Assembly: GCF_944324525.1 (NCBI RefSeq)
Contig: NZ_CALUWS010000012.1
Span: forward strand, 1 to 59,575
Origin: an uncultured Desulfovibrio sp.
Lineage (GTDB): Bacteria; Desulfobacterota; Desulfovibrionia; Desulfovibrionales; Desulfovibrionaceae
Length of the DNA stretch: 59,575 bases
Direction: 5' to 3'
The notes under the pieces are model-generated. The model worked only from the letters and a program-made list of their open reading frames with translations, was not told the DNA's origin and did not search any database. The translations under genes were made by a program, and so were the position numbers. Within the stretch, counting starts at the first letter, position 1, and each line of letters opens with the position of its first letter. Positions 1 to 7,402 of the stretch are shown piece after piece.

Positions 1-78
1 AAAAATAAGTATTTATTTTACAACAAGTTATAAAAATATCTCAGTCAGAACATATTGCCTGATAATGAGTCCTGACCC

Positions 79-225
79 TAGAGCATTTTGCCTTTGAAAA
101 GGCAAAATGCGAGGCGGCGGCACAGCGCCGCCCGGCCCAAAGTGAGCGGAAAAACCGCGCTTTTTCCGCGAAACGCCAGGCCGTATGGTTTGAAACGCCA
201 AGCGTTTCAAACCAAAAATGCTCTA
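79..225 (+). repeat. Family A four-hairpin repeat, copy 1
   Basis: This is the best-preserved copy. It starts TAGAGCATTTT and ends AAAATGCTCTA, so a 9-bp inverted end (GAGCATTTT) is flanked by TA on both sides. Inside are four hairpins in a row: GCATTTTGCC...GGCAAAATGC, GGCGGC...GCCGCC, GCGGAAAAA...TTTTTCCGC and GGTTTGAAACG...CGTTTCAAACC. Related copies lie at 7092-7239, 12946-13082, 13601-13736, 16511-16656 and 52507-52648. Confidence 0.85.
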
Positions 226-291
226 TGATAATTCGCGTACGTATAAAACCAACAAAAAAGTCCAGTCAAGGTTCCTCGTGCGACGTCAGCC

Positions 292-348
292 CTTTTCGCC
301 CTTGAGCCGCGCGACGAGGCATGCGGCTTTCCTCTCCACGCCGCATCC
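292..348 (+). repeat. Direct repeat flanking the radical SAM gene, left copy
   Basis: The segment matches 1884-1944 closely. The core CTTGAGCCGCG-N2-ACGAGGCATGC is common to both, followed by similar TTTC and CACG-CG-ATCC blocks. The two copies bracket the radical SAM gene, and the right copy sits just upstream of dnaE. It may record insertion of the gene or duplication of the dnaE upstream region. Confidence 0.6.
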
Positions 349-442
349 ATGACAGGGAACACCGCATCTTGCCGCAGGGCGTGTCCGTCAGGGGCCGTTG
401 CCGCCATTCGCCGTGTGTCCGGGGGAAAGGGCGCGGGCTAGC

Positions 443-1696
443 CTACAATTCGATGCGCTCCGGGAATGCGTTCCCGCGCAATATTCCCCACATCTTGTCG
501 ATATAGGCCAATGTGTAAAAATTTTCATAATAATGGTAGAAGAACGCTCCTTTCAGGGTCAGGGCGTACGTTCCGCCGGCTTCCGTCACAAAGCCCAGCA
601 GTTTTGCCAGCCGGAGTTCGCCGCCATACATCTTTTTCAGCGGCACGCCGAAAAAGCGTTCAAAGTCCGCTGCCCGCACGCGGGTGCCGTATGCCGTCCA
701 GAACAGCCAGTACAGCATCCGCTGCCGCCGCGTGAAGCGAAGGGTGAGGGACGTGGGGAGCTTTCCGTCGGCAATACGCGCGCAATAGGCCTCCACATCA
801 AAGGTGTTGATCTTGAACTGTTCGTTAAGCAGAGTCGTTGCGGAACAGCCGAAACCGAGGAAGTTGTCCCGCGTCATGGAGGAGTACGCGACGTCCGGCG
901 AGCAGGAGAACGTCCAGATGGAATTGCGGCGCCAGCCCTTGCCCAGACAATAGCGGGTGATGGCGTCCAGCAGCTCGCGCTTCTCCCGTTTGGGCATGGC
1001 GGGGACAGGGCTCGACGTACAGGTGAAATCGATGAAGGGGTATATGGCCACATGATTTGCCCCGCACGCGACGGCTTCGTCGATATCCGCGCGCAAGTCC
1101 TCGTACCGCTGGCCGGGAAGCGCGAAGATGAGGTCCACGGATACGGTCGCAAAGGGCACCGCATCCAGCGCCTGCCGCAACATCTTTTTGTCCACGGGCT
1201 TCCGGCCCAGAAGCTTCTGGTACGTAGCCTGGAAGGACTGGATGCCGATGCTGATCCTGGTGACGCCCGCTTCCTTCAGCCTGCGCAGGACGTCCGGCGT
1301 CACATCGTCGGGATGCAGTTCCAGCCCCACGCCATCGGTGATGAGAAAATGCCTTTCCAGCGCTTCCCTGATCTCCCCGATGCGGTCAACGGCCAGAGCG
1401 GGCGTGCCGCCGCCGAAATACAGGCTCGTCACACGCTTTCTTCCCGGCTGCCGGCCGCCCACCATCTCTATCTCTTTGAGCAGGGAATCGATATACCTTT
1501 CGCAAAGCTCCCTGACATATGGCCGTTTGCAATACGGGCAAAAATTGCAGACGCTTCTGCAGAACGGGATATGGACATACAGGCCAAGGTCGGCGCATTC
1601 GGCATAGGGAAGCGTCTGGTCGTATTCCTTTGTGAAGGTGAACGGGCGTGTCGATCGTGTAAGCCACATCCGCGTCAGATCCGTAATGATGCTCAT
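443..1696 (-). CDS. Radical SAM protein of the HemN/HemW (coproporphyrinogen III oxidase-like) family
   Basis: A 417-aa protein. VHIPFCRSVCNFCPYC (about residues 41-56) gives the radical SAM cluster C46-X3-C50-X2-C53 with an extra Cys at 56. LYFGGGTP and SIGIQSF motifs follow, as in the HemN/HemW family. Its C-terminal region resembles the HemN_C domain. HemW proteins act as haem chaperones and HemN as the anaerobic oxidase; which applies here cannot be told from sequence. It stands alone, downstream of its own AT-rich promoter region with a palindrome at 1837-1856, and is divergent from dnaE. It is bracketed by a direct repeat (292-348 and 1884-1944), which hints at acquisition. The start follows a GGGGG-rich ribosome binding site. 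Confidence 0.8.
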   Translation of the reverse strand: MSIITDLTRMWLTRSTRPFTFTKEYDQTLPYAECADLGLYVHIPFCRSVCNFCPYCKRPYVRELCERYIDSLLKEIEMVGGRQPGRKRVTSLYFGGGTPALAVDRIGEIREALERHFLITDGVGLELHPDDVTPDVLRRLKEAGVTRISIGIQSFQATYQKLLGRKPVDKKMLRQALDAVPFATVSVDLIFALPGQRYEDLRADIDEAVACGANHVAIYPFIDFTCTSSPVPAMPKREKRELLDAITRYCLGKGWRRNSIWTFSCSPDVAYSSMTRDNFLGFGCSATTLLNEQFKINTFDVEAYCARIADGKLPTSLTLRFTRRQRMLYWLFWTAYGTRVRAADFERFFGVPLKKMYGGELRLAKLLGFVTEAGGTYALTLKGAFFYHYYENFYTLAYIDKMWGILRGNAFPERIEL

Positions 1697-1831
1697 ACTG
1701 CCCCCTGTCGCCGCCGGTCATGTGCGAGTTGCCTTCCCGCCCATGCCGCACGGCATGTAAGATGGAGCTTTCCCGCCTCTGGCCTGCGCCTGCTTTGCCG
1801 ACGCCGGGGCGTTCAGGGAGAAGCCTTTGCA

Positions 1832-1861
1832 ACAATAAAACTAGTTAAATAGTTTTGTAAA
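1832..1861 (-). promoter_or_regulatory. Candidate promoter and palindromic operator of the radical SAM gene
   Basis: On the minus strand, TTTACA (1861-1856) lies 18 nt before TATTGT (1837-1832), a fair sigma70 pair. Over the spacer lies a perfect inverted repeat, AAAACTA-N6-TAGTTTT (1837-1856), placed where a repressor would act. The regulator is not identifiable. The surrounding AT-richness is unlike the GC-rich neighbours. Confidence 0.45.
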
Positions 1862-1883
1862 GTTTTTTTCGGCGGACGGACCG

Positions 1884-1944
1884 CTTTTCCCGCGCCTTGA
1901 GCCGCGGAACGAGGCATGCTAATTTCTTTCCCCACGGCGTATCC
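1884..1944 (+). repeat. Direct repeat flanking the radical SAM gene, right copy
   Basis: Partner of 292-348, with about 24 of 26 bases identical over the central part. It ends roughly 60 bp before the dnaE start. The rest of 1697-2001 (305 bp) holds the divergent promoter region; no small gene is evident. Confidence 0.6.
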
Positions 1945-2001
1945 GCGCCGCCTTTCCCCTTCATCCCCAGCCGCCGGGAAAATCCGGCCGAGGAACGCCG
2001 C

Positions 2002-5000
2002 ATGTCCGATTTCGTGCATCTGCACTGCCATACCGAATACAGCCTGCTGGACGGGGCCATCCGCCTCAAGGATCTGTGCAACCGCGCCAAGGATTTCGGC
2101 ATGCCCGCCTGCGCCATCACCGATCACGGCAACATGTACGGCGCGGCCTACTTCGCCAAGCAGTGCGCCGACGTCGGCATCAAGCCCATCTTCGGCTGCG
2201 AGGTCTACGTCTGCCATGACCATTTCGACAAGACGTCCGAACTGGCCCGCAAGCGGAACCATCTCATCCTGCTGGCCCAGAACGAGACGGGCTATCACAA
2301 CCTCGTCAAGCTGGTGACCAAGGGCTTTCTGGAGGGCTTCCATTACAAGCCGCGCGTGGACAAGCCGCTGCTGCGCCAGTATGCCGAGGGGCTCATCTGC
2401 CTTTCGGCCTGCATCGCGGGCGAAGTGCCGCGCGCCATCCAGGCCGGCGACATGGACAAGGCCCTCGCGCTGGCCCGGGAATACGCGGACATCTACCCCG
2501 GCCGCTTCTATCTGGAACTGCAGTCCAACGGCCTGCAGGAACAGGTGACGGTCAACAACGGCCTCATGGAGATCGCCGAACAGCTCCATCTGCCGCTGGT
2601 GGCCACCAACGACTGTCACTACCTCGATGCCGGCGACGTGGAGGCCCACGAGGTGCTGCTCTGCATCCAGACGCAGACCACCATGGACGATCCCAAGCAC
2701 ATGCGCTTCGAGACCACGGAACTCTATTACAAGAGCGCCGAGGAGATGGAAGCCGCCTTCGGCCATGTGCCGGAAGCGCTGGCCAATACCATGCGCATCG
2801 CCGAACAGTGCAACGTGGAGCTGGATTTCGGCCACCACTATTTCCCGGTCTATCCCCTGCCCGAAGGGGCCACGCTGGAGTCGGAATTCCGCCGGCTGGC
2901 CGAAGAAGGCCTGGAACTGCGCCTGCAAAAGCATCCCGACCCGGCCTCCGTGGATGCGGATGCCTACCGCGAGCGCCTGCGCTACGAGCTGGACGTCATC
3001 TGCAACATGGGCTTCCCGGGCTATTTCCTCATCGTGCAGGAATTCATCAACTGGGCCAAGGACCACGGCATCCCCGTGGGGCCGGGGCGCGGTTCGGCGG
3101 CGGGCAGCCTCGTGGCCTGGGCTTTGCGCATCACCAACCTCGACCCCATCCCCTACAATCTGCTGTTCGAGCGCTTCCTCAATGCCGAACGCGTGAGCCT
3201 GCCCGATATCGACGTGGACTTCTGCGAACGCCGCCGCGTGGAAGTCATCCAGCACATGGTCGATACCTACGGCAAGGACAGCGTGGCCCAGATCACCACC
3301 TTCGGCACCATGAAGGCCAAGGGCGTGGTGCGCGACGTGGGCCGGGCCCTGGGCATGAGCTTTGCCGAGACCGACCGCATCGCCAAGATGGTGCCCGACG
3401 ACCTCAAGATGACCATCAACAAAGCGATGGAGGCCGAGCCGGAGCTGCAAAAGCTCTACGACAGCGACCCGCAGGTCAAAAAGCTGCTGGATACGGCCCG
3501 GCGGCTGGAGGGCCTTGCGCGGCACGCCTCCACCCATGCGGCGGGCCTTGTGGTGTCGGACAAGCCCATGGACGAATATCTGCCGCTCTACACGGGCAAG
3601 CGCGGCGAACTCGTCACCCAGTTCGACGGCCCCATGACCGAGCAGACCGGCCTTGTGAAGTTCGACTTCCTCGGCCTCAAGACCATGACCCTCATCCAGG
3701 ACACGCTGGACAACATCAGCCTGCAGGGGCAAACGCCGCCGGACCTCGACAACCTGCCGCTGACCGACGCCGCCACCTACGAACTTTATTCGCGCGGGGA
3801 CACGGACGGCGTCTTCCAGGTGGAAAGTTCGGGCATGCGGCAGTACCTGCGCATGCTCAAGCCCTCCTGCTTCGAGGACGTCATCGCCATGCTGGCCCTC
3901 TACCGGCCCGGCCCGCTGGGCTCGGGCATGGTGGACGAGTTCATCAAGCGCAAGCACGGGCAGGTGCCGGTCGTCTATCCGCACGACTCCCTGAGCGACT
4001 GCCTGCGGGACACCTACGGCGTCATCGTCTATCAGGAACAGGTCATGCAGATCGCGCAGATCATCGCCAGCTACACCCTCGGCGGCGCCGACCTGCTGCG
4101 GCGGGCCATGGGCAAGAAAAAGGCCGAGGCCATGGCCAAGGAGCGCGTCAAGTTCGTGGAGGGGGCCAAGGCCAACGGCATCGGCCGGGAAAAGGCCGAC
4201 GAGATCTTCGACCTCATGGAAAAATTCGCGGCCTACGGCTTCAACAAGTCCCATTCGGCCGCCTATGCGCTGGTGTCCTACTTCACGGCCTACCTCAAGG
4301 TGCACCACAAGGTGGAATTCATGGCCGCGCTCATGACCTCGGAAATGGGCAATCAGGACAAGCTGCTCAAGTACGTCTCCTGCTGCAAGGACATGGGCAT
4401 CGACGTGGTGCAGCCGTCCATCAACGACAGCCAGCGGGCCTTCTCGGCCAAGGACGGCAAGGTGGTCTTCGGCCTTGGCGGCATCAAGAACGTGGGGGAC
4501 GAAGCCATCCGCGAGATCATGGAGGCCCGCGCCGAGGGCGGCGCGTACGCCTCCCTGCTGGATCTCTGCTGCCGGGTCAACCTGCGCAAGGTCACCAAGC
4601 GCGTGCTGGAATCGCTCATCAAGGGCGGGGCCTGCGACTGCCTCGGCGTGAGCCGCGCCGCCATGATCGCCACCCTGGACGGCGTGGTGGCCCGGGCCCA
4701 GAAAAAGGCCAGGGAAAAGGAATCCAATCAGGTCTCCCTGCTGGCGCTGGCCCCCCGCACCGAAGCCGCCCCCCTGCCCGGCATCGGCATGGACTGCCCG
4801 GAGGCCGCCATGCCCGAATGGGACAATGACGAGAAGCTGCGCTTTGAGAAGGAGGCCCTGGGCTTCTTCCTCACGAGCCACCCCTTGCAGCCCTTCAGCC
4901 GCGAGATCCGCCGCATCGGCCTGAGCACGCTGGAAGACGCGCGCGACCTCTTCCCCGGCGCGGAGATTTCCTGCCCGGCGCTGGTCACCGGCATCAAGGA

Positions 5001-5478
5001 GGTCATCACCAAATCCAAGGGCGAGCGCATGGCCTTCGTGAGCATCGAGGACCTTACCGGGCATGCCGAGGTGACCTTCTTCCCCAAGCCCTATGCCGAG
5101 GCGCGCGAACTGCTGAAAAGCGAGCAACCCCTTTGCCTGCGGGCCCGCCTGGACAAGCAGGAGGACAGCGCGCGCGACAGCGACGAGGACGGCGAGGAGG
5201 CCCCCCGCGACGTCAAGCTGCTTGGCCAGAGCGTGCGGCTTTTGCGCGAGGCCTGCGGCCAGAGCGATCAGCCCATTTGCGTGCAGATCCCGGCCCAGCG
5301 GCTGGGACGCGAGCATATCCTGAGCCTGAAGAACATCCTGGCCGCCCATCCCGGCGAGGTGGAAGCGCAGGCCGTCGTCCTGCTGGACGGCTACCGCTGC
5401 CTCCTGCAGCTCGGGCCGCAATTCCGGGTGGCCCCCGGCCCGGAACTGGACAGGGCCCTGGCGGCCTGGGCGTCATGA
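2002..5478 (+). CDS. dnaE: DNA polymerase III subunit alpha
   Basis: Replicative polymerase catalytic subunit, 1158 aa, the usual length of the DnaE1 type. The N-terminal PHP domain opens with HLHCHTEYSLLDGA. The catalytic PDIDVDF motif carries D402 and D404, equivalent to the D401/D403 pair of E. coli. An OB-fold-like stretch (LVTGIKEVITKSKG) lies near the C-terminus. The open frame extends upstream, but ATG 2002 is preferred because AGGAA sits 6-7 nt before it and the PHP domain begins at once. It is the first gene of a plus-strand series and ends 84 bp before the next small gene. Confidence 0.97.
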   Translation: MSDFVHLHCHTEYSLLDGAIRLKDLCNRAKDFGMPACAITDHGNMYGAAYFAKQCADVGIKPIFGCEVYVCHDHFDKTSELARKRNHLILLAQNETGYHNLVKLVTKGFLEGFHYKPRVDKPLLRQYAEGLICLSACIAGEVPRAIQAGDMDKALALAREYADIYPGRFYLELQSNGLQEQVTVNNGLMEIAEQLHLPLVATNDCHYLDAGDVEAHEVLLCIQTQTTMDDPKHMRFETTELYYKSAEEMEAAFGHVPEALANTMRIAEQCNVELDFGHHYFPVYPLPEGATLESEFRRLAEEGLELRLQKHPDPASVDADAYRERLRYELDVICNMGFPGYFLIVQEFINWAKDHGIPVGPGRGSAAGSLVAWALRITNLDPIPYNLLFERFLNAERVSLPDIDVDFCERRRVEVIQHMVDTYGKDSVAQITTFGTMKAKGVVRDVGRALGMSFAETDRIAKMVPDDLKMTINKAMEAEPELQKLYDSDPQVKKLLDTARRLEGLARHASTHAAGLVVSDKPMDEYLPLYTGKRGELVTQFDGPMTEQTGLVKFDFLGLKTMTLIQDTLDNISLQGQTPPDLDNLPLTDAATYELYSRGDTDGVFQVESSGMRQYLRMLKPSCFEDVIAMLALYRPGPLGSGMVDEFIKRKHGQVPVVYPHDSLSDCLRDTYGVIVYQEQVMQIAQIIASYTLGGADLLRRAMGKKKAEAMAKERVKFVEGAKANGIGREKADEIFDLMEKFAAYGFNKSHSAAYALVSYFTAYLKVHHKVEFMAALMTSEMGNQDKLLKYVSCCKDMGIDVVQPSINDSQRAFSAKDGKVVFGLGGIKNVGDEAIREIMEARAEGGAYASLLDLCCRVNLRKVTKRVLESLIKGGACDCLGVSRAAMIATLDGVVARAQKKAREKESNQVSLLALAPRTEAAPLPGIGMDCPEAAMPEWDNDEKLRFEKEALGFFLTSHPLQPFSREIRRIGLSTLEDARDLFPGAEISCPALVTGIKEVITKSKGERMAFVSIEDLTGHAEVTFFPKPYAEARELLKSEQPLCLRARLDKQEDSARDSDEDGEEAPRDVKLLGQSVRLLREACGQSDQPICVQIPAQRLGREHILSLKNILAAHPGEVEAQAVVLLDGYRCLLQLGPQFRVAPGPELDRALAAWAS

Positions 5479-5562
5479 GTCGCAAAGGGGTACGGTTTTT
5501 GAATGCAGTCCCCGCAGGACGACTTTTTGACGATTTCCCCCCTTTAGCCGAAGGAGCCTGCC

Positions 5563-5721
5563 ATGTCCCTGTTTTCCTGGTTGCAGAACCTTGTCTCCCC
5601 GCCGCTGGACGACGATCCCGACAGCGACGCCAGTTATGAATGGGATCAGAACGCGCGCATCATCCTGGCCATCATCGTCATGATCATGGCGGCCATCGTC
5701 ATGTACTGGATCCTCCAATGA
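5563..5721 (+). CDS. Small single-pass membrane protein, 52 aa
   Basis: Starts MSLFSWLQNL and has an acidic segment (DDDPDSDASYEWDQ) followed by one strongly hydrophobic helix (about residues 32-51) rich in Ile and Met. A good AAGGAG site lies 6 nt before ATG 5563. Its stop overlaps the queD start in an ATGA junction, indicating translational coupling. No family is recognised. The acidic N-terminus with a C-terminal helix suggests a tail-anchored peptide, but no role is evident. Confidence 0.7.
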   Translation: MSLFSWLQNLVSPPLDDDPDSDASYEWDQNARIILAIIVMIMAAIVMYWILQ

Positions 5722-6131
5722 ACAGAAAAAAATGCTGGCGTCTCACCGTACGGGACGAATTCTGCTCCGCCCATGCCCTGCGGCACTACGAGGGCAAGTG
5801 CGAACATCTGCACGGACACAACTTCGGCGTGGAACTCACCGTTCAGGGCGAAGAACTGCTGCCGGACACGGAACTGCTGCTGGACTTCAAGGTGCTGCGG
5901 CAGGTGCTCAAGGAAACGCTGGACACGCTGGATCACAGCGTGCTCAACGAAACGCCGCCCTTCGACGCCGTCAATCCCTCGTCGGAGAACCTGGCCCGCC
6001 ACATCTGGCGGAGCGTGGCCGAGCGGCTGCGGCGGCACCCCGACCCGCAGGCCCGCAAGGTCGCCGTGGCCGGCGTGTCCGTTTCCGAAAAGGGCCGGCA
6101 GACGGCCACCTATCTTGAGTGGGACGAATAG
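5718..6131 (+). CDS. queD: 6-carboxytetrahydropterin synthase (6-pyruvoyl tetrahydropterin synthase family)
   Basis: 137 aa. QueD converts 7,8-dihydroneopterin triphosphate to 6-carboxytetrahydropterin in preQ0/queuosine synthesis. FCSAHALRHYEGKCEHLHGHNF carries the zinc histidines (SAH and HGH) and the catalytic cysteine region; LDHSVLNE and the terminal SEKGRQTATY strand are also typical. ATG 5718 is preferred over upstream in-frame ATGs because the conserved domain begins right after it and it overlaps the preceding stop by four bases. Confidence 0.88.
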   Translation: MNRKKCWRLTVRDEFCSAHALRHYEGKCEHLHGHNFGVELTVQGEELLPDTELLLDFKVLRQVLKETLDTLDHSVLNETPPFDAVNPSSENLARHIWRSVAERLRRHPDPQARKVAVAGVSVSEKGRQTATYLEWDE

Positions 6132-6145
6132 TCCCGTCCGCAGCC

Positions 6146-6994
6146 ATGCCGCGCGCACTCTGCCTCCTGCACGCCAATTGCCAGGGCGAGGCCCTGCGTC
6201 CCCTGCTGGAAGCCACTCCGGCCTTTGCCCGGCGGTTTCGCGTGCTGCATGTGCTCAACTACACGCGTGCCGCCCTGCCGGAAGATCTGCTGGATGGCTG
6301 CGCCCTCTATCTGCATCAGGAGCTCGGCGCCAAATGGGGCGAACTCTCCAGCGCCGAGATCCTGCAGCGCCTGCCGCCTTCCTGTCAGGCGCTGCGGCTG
6401 CCCAATCTCTTCTTTCAGGGATACTGGCCCACCTGGACGCGCCTGCCGGGCGTGGACTTTGCCGACACCCTGCTGGAAGGCCTGCTGCAGCGCGGTCTTT
6501 CCCCGCTGGAAGCCAGCCTGGTCTATGAACGCTCCCGGCCGTCCTTCTTCGGCGCGACGGCCGACATCGCCGAGGCATCCCTGCGGCGGGAAGAGGCGAA
6601 GGAGCGGAACGCGCCCATTCGCTGCGCGCCGCTGCTGCGCGAGCACTGGCGCACGGAACAGCTCTTCATCACGGTCAACCATCCGGCCCGGCGGCTCGTG
6701 CTGCATGTGGCCGACAGCGTGCTGCGCCTGCTGGGCCTTGGAGGCCTGCCGGACAGCGTGGCCCGCGACTATGCGCATCCGCAGGAAGATTTCTGGCTGC
6801 CCCTGCCGCCCGCCCTGGGCCTGCCGGAAAGCGAAGGCGGCCTTGCCCTGCCCTTTGCCGGCCGGCAGCGCCGCTACCGGGTCTTCGCCCGCCAGATGAC
6901 CGCCGCCGATTACGCCCGCTGCTATCTGAGCTGCCGCGCCGCGGGCGAAGGCAACCTGCTGGCCTTCCTGGCCCATCTGCCGCCCGAGGCCTGA
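6146..6994 (+). CDS. WcbI-like polysaccharide biosynthesis putative acetyltransferase
   Basis: 282 aa. The N-terminal LLHANCQGEALRPLL is the signature of the WcbI family (SGNH-like fold), known from capsule gene clusters where it is thought to acetylate polysaccharide. The middle LFITVNHPARRLVL also fits the family. It begins 14 nt after queD and probably shares its transcript. No glycosyltransferases are nearby, so the substrate is unknown. ATG 6146 was chosen because the Asn-Cys-Gln motif follows closely. Confidence 0.7.
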   Translation: MPRALCLLHANCQGEALRPLLEATPAFARRFRVLHVLNYTRAALPEDLLDGCALYLHQELGAKWGELSSAEILQRLPPSCQALRLPNLFFQGYWPTWTRLPGVDFADTLLEGLLQRGLSPLEASLVYERSRPSFFGATADIAEASLRREEAKERNAPIRCAPLLREHWRTEQLFITVNHPARRLVLHVADSVLRLLGLGGLPDSVARDYAHPQEDFWLPLPPALGLPESEGGLALPFAGRQRRYRVFARQMTAADYARCYLSCRAAGEGNLLAFLAHLPPEA

Positions 6995-7091
6995 TCCCCG
7001 GCCCGGCTCGCCGGGGGCGCTCTCCTCCTGTGCCGGCGGCCGCCGTCATCCCTTGACTTTGCGCGCGTCTTTGCGGAAAATCATCGCCTTA

Positions 7092-7239
7092 TAGAGCAGG
7101 CCCAGTTTGAAACACTTGGCGTTTCAAACCATACGGCCTGGCGTTTCGCGGAAAAAGCGCGGTTTTTCCGCTCACTTTCGGCCGGGCGGCGCTGTGCCGC
7201 CGCCTCGCATTTTGCCTTTTTCAAAGGCACAATGCTCTA
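7092..7239 (-). repeat. Family A four-hairpin repeat, copy 2
   Basis: Reverse-orientation copy between the WcbI-like gene and ileS, with TAGAGC at the left and GCTCTA at the right. All four hairpins are retained; the left inverted end has decayed to GAGCAGGCC. It fills most of the 408-bp gap 6995-7402. The remainder (7240-7402) shows a possible weak promoter, TTGTCG then CATAAC, but no gene. Confidence 0.85.
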
Positions 7240-7402
7240 AAACAGGCAGGGTCAGCCTTTGCGGCGGCCCGACGCCAACGTCATGACAGCCGCCCCCGAC
7301 GGAATGGCCGGTCGCGCCCTGTGCGCGGCCTTGTCGGCCATACGCGGGAGGCGACATAACAAGGGAACCGCACGGAGCACCCCATCCGCTTCGGGAGCCA
7401 GC

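Larger units (their letters stand above)
1..442. other. Gene-free left edge of the window
   Basis: No convincing gene is seen here. The stretch holds an AT-rich segment (5-45) that resembles 44089-44122, a full family A repeat (79-225), and a segment (292-348) that is nearly repeated just upstream of dnaE (1884-1944). It lies downstream of the minus-strand radical SAM gene. A short open frame on the minus strand is only translation of the repeat. Confidence 0.6.

Noticed and set aside
28-210. Recurring peptide of the type RLAFQTIRPxVSRKxRGFSAHF in several short frames
   Set aside because: It appears at every family A copy and is simply the translation of the repeat. Hairpin structure, not codon usage, is conserved, and the frames break outside the repeat.
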